From: Fuerstiella sp.
GTDB lineage: Bacteria > Planctomycetota > Planctomycetia > Planctomycetales > Planctomycetaceae
Assembly (NCBI GenBank): GCA_022843805.1
Contig: JALHMY010000019.1
Span: 45,863-109,862 of the forward strand
Length of the DNA stretch: 64,000 bases
Direction: 5' to 3'
The translations under genes were made by a program, and so were the position numbers. The notes beneath the pieces were generated by a model. The model saw only the letters and a list, made by a program, of their open reading frames with translations, did no database searches and was not told where the DNA came from. Shown here piece by piece: positions 17,412 through 27,500 of this stretch; the stretch's first letter is position 1, and every line of letters starts with the position of its first letter.

Positions 17412-18536
17412 ATGCCGGTGATGCGATTCACTCCGAACATTTATCCGACTGTCGGAGTTGAAATTGAACTGCAGCTGGTCGATTCGGATGACATGTCGCT
17501 TTCCAGCTGCATCGAGGAGGTGCTTGCCGCCATTCCTCCTCATCTGCAGGGGTCGGTTAAGCCGGAACTGATGCAGTGCTACGTGGAAATCAATACCCGG
17601 ATCTGCAAAACCGTTCGCGAGGTGGGCGACGACCTGCGCGAAAAGCTCACTGTGCTTGAGCGGAAGGTGGAGCCGCTTGGAATCCAGCTCTTCTGGGCCG
17701 CCACACATCCGTTTTCTTCCTGGAGACACCAGAAAATTACGGTGAACGATCGATATTACCGCCTTGTTGCCCTGATGGAAGATGTGGCCAGACGACTGGT
17801 GACCTTTGGGCTTCATGTTCATGTGGGTGTCGATACCGGCGACAAGGCGGTGATGATCTGCGACCGCATGCAACAGCATCTGCCACTATTGCTTGCCTTG
17901 TCTGCCAATTCACCATTCTGGGAAGGCAGAAACACAGGACTTCGCTCCAATCGATCCAAAATCATGGAAGGATTGCCGACTGCCGGGCTGCCCTACCAGA
18001 TGAGGAACTGGAGTGAGTATGTCTGGCTGGTGAAGCATCTGATCGATACAGGTTTTATCAATTCGATTCGTGAGATCTGGTGGGATATTCGGCCTCACCA
18101 TCACTTTGGCACGGTGGAGATTCGCGTTTGCGATGTCCCCCCGAATCTCGATCATGTGATGGCTCTGACCGCTCTGATTCAGTGCCTCGTACACACCATT
18201 TCCAATGAGATTGATGAGGGCACGTTTCTGGGGGATTATCACCCCATGATGGTTGAACAAAACAAATGGCGAGCCACGAGATATGGGGCGGATGCCTCGC
18301 TGGTCAGCTCAAAAGACTACCAGCCGCGTTCTGTCCAGACGATTGTCGATGCTCTGGTTGAGCAGCTGACTCCCGCCGCGATTGAACTGAATTGCCTGCA
18401 GGAACTTCAGTCGGTGAGAGAGATCCCTGGCCATACGGGCGCTCTTCGGCAGCTGGAGATCTTTCAGGCAACCAACAGTCGCCGCGAGGTCGTCCGACAG
18501 ATGATTGAAGATAACAAAAGTCGCAACACTCACTGA
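17412..18536 (+). CDS. ybdK: YbdK-type carboxylate-amine ligase (glutamate-cysteine ligase 2 family)
   Basis: 374 residues, the family length. The N-terminal signature TVGVEIELQLVD, then VKPELMQCYVEINT, FGLHVHVGVD and RPHHHFGTVEIRVCDVPP are the conserved ATP/metal and substrate motifs of the GCS2 superfamily. E. coli YbdK has weak glutamate-cysteine ligase activity; the physiological amide product in planctomycetes is not known. It follows the M20 amidohydrolase by 69 bp on the same strand, a pairing that would place an amide-forming and an amide-cleaving enzyme in one transcript. A hairpin terminator follows. Confidence 0.92.
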   Translation: MPVMRFTPNIYPTVGVEIELQLVDSDDMSLSSCIEEVLAAIPPHLQGSVKPELMQCYVEINTRICKTVREVGDDLREKLTVLERKVEPLGIQLFWAATHPFSSWRHQKITVNDRYYRLVALMEDVARRLVTFGLHVHVGVDTGDKAVMICDRMQQHLPLLLALSANSPFWEGRNTGLRSNRSKIMEGLPTAGLPYQMRNWSEYVWLVKHLIDTGFINSIREIWWDIRPHHHFGTVEIRVCDVPPNLDHVMALTALIQCLVHTISNEIDEGTFLGDYHPMMVEQNKWRATRYGADASLVSSKDYQPRSVQTIVDALVEQLTPAAIELNCLQELQSVREIPGHTGALRQLEIFQATNSRREVVRQMIEDNKSRNTH

Positions 18537-18594
18537 CAGCCAGCCCGCCCGCCAAACCCGTCATCCCTGGCGCTCTCCCATCCTTTTCTGCTGG

Positions 18595-18615
18595 AACGCC
18601 GCTCTGCGGCGTTTT
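18595..18615 (+). terminator. probable rho-independent terminator after ybdK
   Basis: AACGCCGC (18595-18602) and GCGGCGTT (18606-18613) form an 8-bp perfect stem with a 3-base TCT loop, ending in TTTT (partly within the stem). It is 58 bp after the ybdK stop. Confidence 0.55.
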
Positions 18616-18852
18616 GCTGACGTCCGCGGGCCGGATTCTCTGACTTTCGAGCCAAAATTCCATGAATCCGGACATGATGTCTGGCAGATAAATGGCCTGG
18701 ATGTGCTGAAATTCGACCAGACACGCGAATTCGATGGGAGGATTCCCAGGTGAGGACGGCTGTCTCGGGGTGCATCCCACTTTCTCTGACCCCCCAAACG
18801 CTCTACAATGTGCCTGCAGGGTGTGGAAAACTGTCTTCGAAGGAAAACATCG

Positions 18853-19941
18853 TTGAACTCTGATGGTTCTAATAGTGCGTTGCGACTGGAAGACTTGGCG
18901 CGGACGAGTGGTGAGTGGCTGCGAGGGGACGGTCCGGAATCGGATATCGTCATTTCTTCCCGCGTTCGTCTTGCTCGCAATGTCGCAGGGTTCCCGTTTA
19001 TCAGCCGGATGTCTTCCGACGCCAGGCATCAGATTGTTCAGATGGTTCGCGATGTCCTGAAACGGTCGCCGCAGGGTCAGCCCATGCATTTTCTGGATGT
19101 GGAGTCGCTATCCAGTCTGGATTGTCAGCTGTTGATGGAACGCCAGCTGATCAGCCGGGAACTGGCTCGGGGCGAAGGTGCACGCGGCGTAATCATCTCG
19201 CCGGGCGAACGACACAGCGTCATGATTAATGAAGAGGATCATCTGCGTATTCAGGTTCTGCACAGCGGACTCGCACTTGAAGAATGCTGGCAGGAATGCG
19301 ACAGCCTGGATGATCAGATAGAGGCGGGAGTCTCCTGGGCATTCCATGAGCAGTTCGGTTACCTGACAGCCTGTCCCACGAACGTTGGGACAGGAATCCG
19401 AGTCAGTGTGATGGTGCACTTGCCGGCACTCAGGCTGACCCGGGAAATACAAAAGGTCAATCAGGCCGCGCAGAAAATTAATCTGGCGGTTCGCGGTTTA
19501 TATGGTGAAGGCAGCCAGGCAATGGGTGACTTCTACCAGATTTCCAATCAAATCACGCTTGGCAAAAGCGAAACCGAACTGATTTCCAATGTGCTGGAAG
19601 TTGTTTCACACATTATTGGCTGGGAACGACGTGTGCGGGAACTGCTTCTGAAAGACAATAAGGGCGGCCTTCACGATCAGGTTGCCCGGGCCTTTGGAAC
19701 TCTCACAAGTGCACGTTCGATCAGTTCAGAAGAGACGATGAACCTTTTGTCGAGTCTTCGAATGGGCATTCGGCTGGGCCTGATTAACAATCTGGATGCG
19801 GCCACGGTGAATGAGCTGTTTATTCATACTCAGCCGGCCCATCTTCAGAAATTGCAGGGTGAGACTCTCGAATCTGCTCAGCGAAATCTTGCCCGGGCGA
19901 CCTATCTGCGTCGTCGGCTGAATTCATCCTCGCTGGAATAG
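18853..19941 (+). CDS. mcsB: protein arginine kinase McsB
   Basis: 362 residues from a TTG at 18853, preferred over the ATG at 18808 because GAAGGA lies about 9 bases before it. The phosphagen-kinase catalytic fold is readable: DIVISSRVRLARN (nucleotide binding), NEEDHLRIQ (substrate loop with the catalytic carboxylates), CPTNVGTGIRVSV (the active-site cysteine region) and RGLYGEGSQAMGDFYQISNQ. McsB phosphorylates protein arginines, marking proteins for ClpCP in Firmicutes. In Bacillus it lies with ctsR, mcsA and clpC; here none of these is adjacent, the next gene being an MFS transporter 364 bp away. Planctomycetes are among the non-Firmicute phyla with McsB homologues. Confidence 0.9.
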   Translation: MNSDGSNSALRLEDLARTSGEWLRGDGPESDIVISSRVRLARNVAGFPFISRMSSDARHQIVQMVRDVLKRSPQGQPMHFLDVESLSSLDCQLLMERQLISRELARGEGARGVIISPGERHSVMINEEDHLRIQVLHSGLALEECWQECDSLDDQIEAGVSWAFHEQFGYLTACPTNVGTGIRVSVMVHLPALRLTREIQKVNQAAQKINLAVRGLYGEGSQAMGDFYQISNQITLGKSETELISNVLEVVSHIIGWERRVRELLLKDNKGGLHDQVARAFGTLTSARSISSEETMNLLSSLRMGIRLGLINNLDAATVNELFIHTQPAHLQKLQGETLESAQRNLARATYLRRRLNSSSLE

Positions 19942-20305
19942 CCCGGTGAAGGATTTTCTTCGGTTCAATTTCGCGGCGTGTGTTAAAGTCTTACCGTAAG
20001 CGTCGCGGTCCTGCAGTTCCTGCCAGGGAGATACCCCCATGTTGCAGGAGTGTGACGAATCACGATGCTCACAAATGACAATTCAAAAAATGTGAATGCG
20101 ATCAGTGCAAAATGTCATTGTTGATGATGTCGATTTTCGGATACTACTTTCGCAAGTTCAGAGCCGTCTGATCGTGACGAAACACGATCGCAGCAATGGA
20201 AGTTCTCCAGCGACTGAAATTCAGTCGACCTTTTCTGCAGCCGTTGCCGTGTTGTGTGTAACACGCCTGGCACATTTAAACCGCTGAACCACCGTCAGGC
20301 TCATT
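19942..20305. other. intergenic region, no gene seen
   Basis: About 360 bp between mcsB and the MFS gene. It has no repeat copy and no coding frame I can support; a 63-codon frame at 20096-20287 lacks any family likeness. It presumably carries the transporter promoter. Confidence 0.5.
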
Positions 20306-21862
20306 GTGTCGCCTGATCGCGTAGTGTCCCTTCGGACAGTCAACAGACACATCGGATTCGATCAGTTTACTTCCATGATCATGCAGGTCCCTCCCGCTCC
20401 TGTGTATCGCCGACGAACTCTTCGGCGCAACCTGGCAGCGATGAACGCAGACGGATTTTTGTTCAGTGTGATGGTTGGGCTGGGTGAAACCTACCTGCCA
20501 GCTTTCGTGCTTTCCCGGGGAATGGGTGAACTGACCGCGGCGATGATTGCCACAGTGCCCGTTCTGCTGGGCAGTCTGCTGCAGCTGGCGGCGCCTCTGT
20601 TATTGCACAAATTCAATTCCTATCGCCGGTTCGTTGTTTTCACGGCATCTCTGCAGGCCACCAGTATGGTGATGCTGCTGGTTATGGCACTGTCGAAGAA
20701 TTTGCCGACGTGGAGTGTTTTTGTACCGGCAACCCTGTACTGGACGGCCGGTTTGGCGACGGGGCCAGCCTGGAACACCTGGGTGGAACAGATCGTCCCG
20801 CGCAAAATTCGCTCGGGCTTCTTTGCCCGCCGAAGCAGGCTCAGCCACGTTGGAGTGCTGCTGGGACTTGTTGGAGGTGGTCTGATGCTGCGGTGGTCTC
20901 AGACCGCCAGTATTTCGATCAGCATCTTTGCGGTTCTGTTTGGCATCGGGGCAATCGGCAGATTTGTGTCGGCCGCTATGCTGGCGTGTCAGACCGACGC
21001 GATGGACAAATCCGCACTTCGACGGGATGAACTGGGAAAAACCCGTGCAGCCGATCGCTTTGCAGCTGTCTGGAATTCTATCCGCCATCCGGGACCGATC
21101 GGGCGATTTGTATTCTTCCTGATGGCTGTGCAAACGGCCGTACATATTTCCGGTCCGTACTTCAATCCCTTTATGCTCCGGACATTGGAAATGTCCTGGG
21201 TTGACTATATGGGGCTGCTGTCACTGGGCTTTGTTGGAAAAATGCTGTCTCTTCCCTGGGCCGGAAGACTTGCGAATCGAGCTGGCGCGGATCGATTGCT
21301 GTGGGTGGGAAGTCTTGGAATTGTTCCCATCAGTTCGCTCTGGTTGCTGAATCAGTCAATCTGGTTTCTGGCTTTGACACAAATACTCAGCGGCCTTGTC
21401 TGGGGCTGTTACGAGCTGGCAATGCTGCTGCAGTTCTTCCGGCAGATTCCCAGCCATCGCCGAGTCGGTATCCTGACTCTGTATAACCTGGGAAATTCGG
21501 CAGCGATGGTGCTGGGAATGCTGATCGGTGCCTTTATCCTGAGAATGCTGGGCGGCACCAAAGAAGCGTATCTGACCGTATTTCTGGCGTCTTCAGTATT
21601 TCGGGCGAGCGCACTGCTATTATTGCCCGGCGGTCGTTTTGTTGTTGTTTCCACAAAAACAGCAATCAGCGGCTGGGTAAATCGCACCATCGCTGTCCGC
21701 TCTGCTGCTGCGACAGCAGAGCGACAACCATATGCACTGTTGACAGACCGAACCGTTTTGGAAACCAGCGAAAGCAATCTGCCGATCGCGGTGTCACGAA
21801 CAATGGCCGTTACGAAAATTGCTGCCGGTTCCAGCCATTCACAGGTCTGCACATCAGGGTAA
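20306..21862 (+). CDS. MFS transporter
   Basis: Up to 518 residues if the GTG at 20306 is used; ATGs at 20375 or 20381 are equally likely and would remove about 25 non-hydrophobic residues. The protein shows about ten to twelve hydrophobic segments beginning near NADGFLFSVMVGLGETYLPAF, a basic loop after segment 4-5 (EQIVPRKIRSGFFARRSRL), characteristic of the major facilitator fold, and a cytoplasmic central loop rich in charge. The C-terminal 60 residues are hydrophilic. No substrate clue is present. Its stop overlaps by 9 bp the 3-prime end of the convergent DUF1080 gene. Confidence 0.82.
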   Translation: MSPDRVVSLRTVNRHIGFDQFTSMIMQVPPAPVYRRRTLRRNLAAMNADGFLFSVMVGLGETYLPAFVLSRGMGELTAAMIATVPVLLGSLLQLAAPLLLHKFNSYRRFVVFTASLQATSMVMLLVMALSKNLPTWSVFVPATLYWTAGLATGPAWNTWVEQIVPRKIRSGFFARRSRLSHVGVLLGLVGGGLMLRWSQTASISISIFAVLFGIGAIGRFVSAAMLACQTDAMDKSALRRDELGKTRAADRFAAVWNSIRHPGPIGRFVFFLMAVQTAVHISGPYFNPFMLRTLEMSWVDYMGLLSLGFVGKMLSLPWAGRLANRAGADRLLWVGSLGIVPISSLWLLNQSIWFLALTQILSGLVWGCYELAMLLQFFRQIPSHRRVGILTLYNLGNSAAMVLGMLIGAFILRMLGGTKEAYLTVFLASSVFRASALLLLPGGRFVVVSTKTAISGWVNRTIAVRSAAATAERQPYALLTDRTVLETSESNLPIAVSRTMAVTKIAAGSSHSQVCTSG

Positions 21863-22591
21863 TTCACGAACCTTCAGGTTTCGGAATTCAATGGGTGAAC
21901 CTTCTGATTCGAGACACAGGTAACCGGATGCGGGCTTGCATCCGGTTCCCCCCGACACTTCCTCCCCATTAACCCACAACCGTACTTCTCCGTTGATCGC
22001 TCGAATATAATAGTGATTCCATTCACCCACGCCGCGGCTCAGATTTTTGCGAGGAAAGCTTCGGTCGCCCTGAGGTGAAACGGGAGGGAAGGGCGTCATT
22101 TTTGCCGACCCTGTTGGAAACACATCGCCATTGGTTGTGAACCAGTCAGGTTCCTTTCCTGTCTGTTTTCGGTAATTTTCAGAATAGCCATGGTCCAGTA
22201 CCTGCACCTCAATCCCTGCTGGCAGGCCCCCCGGCTTGAGTGCAGAAAGCGATTCTTCGGTCGCCCACAGAAAGACGCCGGAATTCCCCGCCGATTTCAG
22301 ATGACGCCATTCAACAACCAGTTCGAAGTTGGTGAGCGGCTTAGTCGATCGGATCACGCCGACCGGTTTTCCAGTGCAGTGAATTTCCCCGTCAGGCCAG
22401 GACCATGTGTCATCGGCGCAGTTCACGTTCACAAAATTGTCTTTGTGCCATGCCTGCCATCCTGGCGCCGAGCCATCAATCAGCGCGGCTGGTGCCAAAG
22501 TTGCACCCTGAGTCGTTTTTTCCTCAGCCTGCAACACTGACAGCCCATGAATCGTAACCAGAAACGCAAAAAACAGGCGCAATACTTTCAC
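21854..22591 (-). CDS. DUF1080 secreted protein (3-keto-disaccharide hydrolase-like)
   Basis: 245 residues with GTG start, GGAG about 8 bases upstream, and a signal peptide (VLRLFFAFLVTIHGLSVLQA). The concanavalin-like DUF1080 beta-sandwich follows: NFELVVEWRHLKSAGNSGVFLWA, GIEVQVLDHGY, GEWNHYYIRAINGEVRLWVNGEEV. Members of this family have been linked to hydrolysis of 3-keto-glycosides and sugar binding, and are amplified in planctomycetes. Two different DUF1080 genes stand within 1 kb of each other here in divergent orientation. The 3-prime end overlaps the MFS gene by 9 bp. Confidence 0.88.
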   Translation of the reverse strand: MKVLRLFFAFLVTIHGLSVLQAEEKTTQGATLAPAALIDGSAPGWQAWHKDNFVNVNCADDTWSWPDGEIHCTGKPVGVIRSTKPLTNFELVVEWRHLKSAGNSGVFLWATEESLSALKPGGLPAGIEVQVLDHGYSENYRKQTGKEPDWFTTNGDVFPTGSAKMTPFPPVSPQGDRSFPRKNLSRGVGEWNHYYIRAINGEVRLWVNGEEVSGGTGCKPASGYLCLESEGSPIEFRNLKVRELP

Positions 22592-22864
22592 AGTGATTCT
22601 CCTTCAGTCTGATGGATTTCCCGGAACGGCCAGTGTAATCAGCGATTCACCGGAAACGAAACCTGAGCCGAATTATGTTCTTTCAGACACAATGGCTGCA
22701 TAGCTGTCCGCAGCGGAATTCGCTTCGATGCGGATTCTGGTATCTGGTGAACGCATTTCCTACTATACAGACGGCTCGATGCGCGAGTCGCCTGCAGAAT
22801 GCAGGATTTGTTCCTGCGGAGACCGTCTGGTTGCTCCGCGAGTCACCTGAAACAGGAAATTCTG

Positions 22865-23503
22865 ATGAAACTTGTACATCACTGGAACTCGATCGCAGTG
22901 CCCGCACTGCTGCTGGGTCTGCTGACGACAAATGCCTTTGCAGAGGATGGAAAATGGGTCTCTCTTTTTGACGGCAAGTCAATGGACGGCTGGGAGAAGG
23001 TCGGCAAAGAGGACAGTGTCTGGGAAGTAAAGGATGGTGCTCTGAGCGGTTCCGGCGCGGCCTCCATGCTGGTTTCAACCAAGGGTCCATATAAGAATTT
23101 TCGTTATCGAGCTGAGATCCGAATCAACGATAAAGGAAATTCCGGCCTTTATTTCCGAACAACTCGCAAGCCCGGCTTCACCGACGGCTACGAAGCTCAG
23201 ATCGACAGCACCCATTCAGATCCGATCCGCACAGGCTCGCTGTATGGAATGTGCCATGTCTACAAGCGGCTGGTTGAACCGGATACCTGGTTCACTTACG
23301 ACCTGGAAGTTCGGGACGACGTCTGGCGAGGAAAAGCTGTCACTCGGATCAAGATCACCGTGAACGGCGATGAGCTCTACGAGTTTCTGGATTTTGACCA
23401 GACTTTCAAAGAAGGCCACTTCGCCTTTCAGCAGCACGATCCAGGAAGCAAAGTCAATATTCGCAAGGTGGAAGTGATGGAGCTTCCAGCCAAAACCAAC
23501 TGA
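22865..23503 (+). CDS. DUF1080 secreted protein (3-keto-disaccharide hydrolase-like), second copy
   Basis: 212 residues from the ATG at 22865, preceded by AGGA and giving a signal peptide (IAVPALLLGLLTTNAFA); the longer frame from 22799 is discarded. Typical motifs: WVSLFDGKSMDGWEKVG, SVWEVKDGALSGSG, YRAEIRINDKGNSGLYFR, GYEAQIDSTH and KVNIRKVEV. It is divergent from the other DUF1080 gene and distinctly different in sequence, so it is not a recent duplicate. The 185-bp tandem array begins 33 bp after its stop codon. Confidence 0.9.
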   Translation: MKLVHHWNSIAVPALLLGLLTTNAFAEDGKWVSLFDGKSMDGWEKVGKEDSVWEVKDGALSGSGAASMLVSTKGPYKNFRYRAEIRINDKGNSGLYFRTTRKPGFTDGYEAQIDSTHSDPIRTGSLYGMCHVYKRLVEPDTWFTYDLEVRDDVWRGKAVTRIKITVNGDELYEFLDFDQTFKEGHFAFQQHDPGSKVNIRKVEVMELPAKTN

Positions 23504-23535
23504 CAGCCGACCGCGCCAATCCCTCCCCGCACAAA

Positions 23536-24387
23536 CCTCCCCTCCCGCGCAGCGCAGCGAAGTGGGAGGGGTCGGCCGAAGGCCGGGGGAGGGCTCGCTG
23601 CGTGTTGCACAGAACGCCGTTCCAATAACACCCGCGTTCCGCCGTTCACCCGCCCCCTCCCGATCTCGCTGCCGCTCGCTCGACCTCCCCCAACTTCGTT
23701 GGGGGAGGAGGTTTTTATGACCTCCCCTCCCGCGCAGCGCAGCGAAGTGGGAGGGGTCGGCCGTCAGGCCGGGGGAGGGCCCGCCACGTGTAGCACAGAA
23801 CGCCGTTCCAATAACACCCGCGTCCCGCCGTTCACCCGCCCCCTCCCGATCTCGCTGCCGCTCGCTCGACCTCCCCCAACTTCGTTGGGGGAGGAGGTTT
23901 TTATAACCTCCCCTCCCGCGCAGCGCAGCGAAGTGGGAGGGGTCGGCCGAAGGCCGGGGGAGGGCCGGCCGCGTATTGCACTCAACGCCGTCCCAATAAC
24001 ACCCGCGTCCCGCCGTTCACCCGCCCCCTCCCGATCTCGCTGCCGCTCGCTCGACCTCCCCCAACTTCGTTGGGGGAGGAGGTTTTTATAACCTCCCCTC
24101 CCGCGCAGCGCAGCGAAGTGGGAGGGGTCGGCCGAAGGCCGGGGGAGGGCCCGCCGCGTGTTGCACAGAACGCCGTTTCAATAACACCCGCGTCCCGCTG
24201 TTCACCCGCCCCCTCCCGATCTCGCTGCCGCTCGCTCGACCTCCCCCAGCTTTGCTGGGGGAGGAGGTTTTTATAACCTCCCCTCCCGCGCAGCGCAGCG
24301 AAGTGGGAGGGGTCGGCCGAAGGCCGGGGGAGGGCCCGCCGCGTGTAGCACAGAACGCCGTCCCAACAACACCCGCGTCCCGCCGTT
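23536..24387. repeat. 185-bp tandem repeat array, four full units and one partial
   Basis: Units start at 23536, 23721, 23907, 24092 and 24277 (periods 185, 186, 185, 185); the fifth ends near 24387. Each begins CCTCCCCTCCCGCGCAGCG, contains the self-complementary GTCGGCCGAAGGCCGGGG, then ACAGAACGCCGT and CACCCGCCCCCTCCCGATC, and closes with a hairpin CTCCCCCAACTTCGTTGGGGGAG followed by GAGGTTTTTAT. Units differ at only a few positions. Another copy occupies 63872 to the window end in the same orientation. The array separates two genes and produces spurious open frames starting with the peptide MGEEVF. Confidence 0.95.
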
Positions 24388-24569
24388 ACGTCACGCGGAA
24401 CCGTTTTCGCTCATGTGGCGATCCGATGTTGAAAGGATTTCCCTCGCCGGATTTCGAATGTGCGGGCTGTCTAATTTGCCAATTTGGCTTCAACTGTTCA
24501 AACTTCCGGACCATGCGGTCGCCTGTTTGCGATCGCCAGGTCCCGGATGTTGACAGAGAGATGTGTGTT

Positions 24570-27500
24570 ATGTTTCAGCCTTCCTCTACAGATCGCCATC
24601 AATACTTTCGCAAAGCAATTCTTGTTGCGGACAACGGCCGCCGTTCAAATATTCGTTTTCTGTTGTTGCTGGCAGTGGTGACCGGAGTCTTGTCGGTTGG
24701 CCTGAGCAAGGCCGGTGCTGACGAGTTTCCGAAGGTTTTCAACACGGAAGCCGAAGGACAGCATCCCCCGACCGCGGAAGAGATGGTTCGGCTGATTGAA
24801 CTGCCACCTGGGTTTAGTGTCACGCTTTTTGCCGGCGAGCCTGATGTGCAGCAGCCGATCTGCATGGACTTTGACGACAAAGGGCGACTCTGGGTTGCGG
24901 AAAACTACAGCTACAGCGGTGGGCCGTATGAAACAAAGCTAAGGGACAGAATCATCATTCTTGAAGACGCCGATGGCGACGGAAAACACGATTCTCGCAG
25001 GGTTTTCTGGGATAAGGGCTTCATGATGACCAGCCTCGCCTGGGGATTTGGCGGGCTGTGGATCCTGCATGATGGAACTCTGTCGTTCATTCCGGATAAA
25101 AATGGCGACGACGTTCCGGACAGTGAACCCGTGGTGATGCTGGACGGCTGGAGCAAAGACTGCGGACACAATTTTGTCAGCGGCCTGATCTGGGGGCCTG
25201 ACGGATGGCTTTATGGTCGACATGGAATTGTTGACACGTCTTATCCCGGTATCCCGGGTACTCCAAAGGAAGATCGCCCCTTTATGAACTGCGGGATCTG
25301 GCGATTTCATCCTGTAAAGCATCAGATCGAAGTGATCTGCAACGGGACAACGAATCCCTGGGGACTGGATTACAACACCGACGGTCAGTTCTTTATGACC
25401 AACAACGTGCAGGGTCATTTGTGGCACGTGATTTCAGGAGCTCGTTATCAGCGCATGTATGGCCAGGATTTCAATCCTCACGCATATGAGCTGATGGATA
25501 TGACGGCCGACCATTATCACTGGGACACAAAAACGAAATGGAATGAGAGTCGCGACGGCGTGGCGAATGACCTCGGAGGCGGGCATTCTCATGTGGGTGG
25601 GCTGATCTATCATGGCGATAATTTTCCCGAGAAGTACCGTGGCCGGATCTTCATGTGTAACACTCATGGTCGCAGAATCAACGTAAATCGACTGGATCGA
25701 AGCGGAAGTGGTTATGTGGGTCGAAGCGAACCAGATTTCATGCTGGTAAAGAATCCGTGGTTTCGGGGAGTTGATCTGAAGATGGGGCCGGAAGGCGCTA
25801 TGTATGTTGCAGACTGGTCGGACAATGGGGAATGCCACGATCACGACGGAATTCACCGAACGAGCGGACGAATTTATCGAATTGTTTACGGTTCGCCAAA
25901 ACATCAGAAGCCGCCGTTTGACCTTGGATTTGAACAAGCTCATCGCCAGGACTGGCATGGTCGACATTCGCGCCGTTTGATCCAGGAGAATCTGGCGAAC
26001 GTAACGCTGTCGCTGTCCGCTCTGGCTGGCAAATCAGGCGCGAATACTTCAGAGAAGGTAACCGCATTACTGTTTCAGGAAGCGCTGAACCTGAATGACG
26101 GAAAACAGATTGAAGCCGCTTTGGCTTCCACCGATCCGATTGTAAAGGCTCATGCGATTCAACTCGCGTCTTCAGATGCCGCCAGGCGGTCCGCTCATTT
26201 GCCATCGCTGCTGAAGCTGGCGAAGGAAGTTCAGCCTTCCAGCGTAATTCTGTCGGTGGTTTCAGCGTTCCAGAAGTTTGAACTTCCCCAAAGATGGCAG
26301 CTTGCATCGACACTGCTCAGCGTGCCACAGAATGCAAAAGCAATCGCTGAAGAAAACCAGCTGACGCTGATGACGTGGTATGGAATCGAGCCGGTTGTCT
26401 TTAACGACGGGTCTCTGGAACTGCTGTGTGGAGTTCCAAAGCTTCAGCAGTTTGCTGTGCGAAGGATGGCAGGTGAAATCGACAAAAATAAGGCCATTTC
26501 CGGCAAAGTACTGCAATTCATCAGTCATCGTGCTGATGGAAAGCAGAATGATTCTGCAGCCAGCCTGCTGGCAGCGTTTCGAAAGGGGCTGGCAGGGCGA
26601 GCGCGAGTAGAACCGCCGGCTGACTGGGTTTCGATCGAGAAGCGGTTGCGTGCATCTGGCGACAGTGAAGTGATTCTTGGCGTGGATTCGCTCGGTGTTC
26701 TCTTCGGCGATGGTGCGGCACTGGCGGACCTGCGGGCATTGGCGGGAAATGCACAGGCCGATTCGGTGTCGCGCGACCAGGCGATCAATGCGCTGGCGCA
26801 GGCGAAAGATCAGGAATCGATTCCGATGCTGTTTAATCTGCTGGGAGATCGCGCTGTTTATCATACTGTCATCAGAGCGCTGGCAAACTTTGACCATCCG
26901 GAGACGGCCCGACAGCTTCTTGCCCGTATGGCCGGATTTAAGGATGGGAATCGCAGCCTGGCAATTGACACAATAGCCAGTCGCGAGTCCTACGCTCTGG
27001 ACCTGATCAGCGCCATTGAGAACGGACGGATTGATGCTCGCGAACTGACGGCCGGTCAGGTTCGCCAGCTGCTGGCACTTGGCAACGAACAAATTCGATC
27101 AGTGCTGGAGGCCAGGTGGGGCGTTGTTCAGGAGACTCCTGAAGCTCGACTTGCCGCCATCGAAAAGTGGAAAACACAGCTGACTCCCCAGTATCTGTCG
27201 CAGGGCGATCTGGCGAACGGTGCGGAACTGTTTAAGAAATCCTGCGCCACATGCCACAAGCTGTACGGAGAAGGCAAGGCAATCGCTCCGGATCTGACCG
27301 GATCCAATCGAGGCAACCTGGAATACCTGCTGATGAACATTGTGGATCCCAGTTCGGTTGTGCCAAAGCAGTTCACGACGTCCGTTGTCGCACTGAAAGA
27401 TGGTCGAGTGATTACCGGGGTGATCGTATCAGAAACGGACCAGTCACTTGTAATTCAGACCGATAAGGAACAGCTGACAGTTGACCGAAGCAGTGTTGAG

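Noticed and set aside
20096..20287. 63-codon frame before the MFS gene
   Set aside because: No start signal, no family likeness, and it ends just before the transporter start.
24252..24569. Extension of the large heme protein into the 185-bp array
   Set aside because: The sequence is repeat DNA whose other units give the same pseudo-peptide; a normal start lies at 24570.
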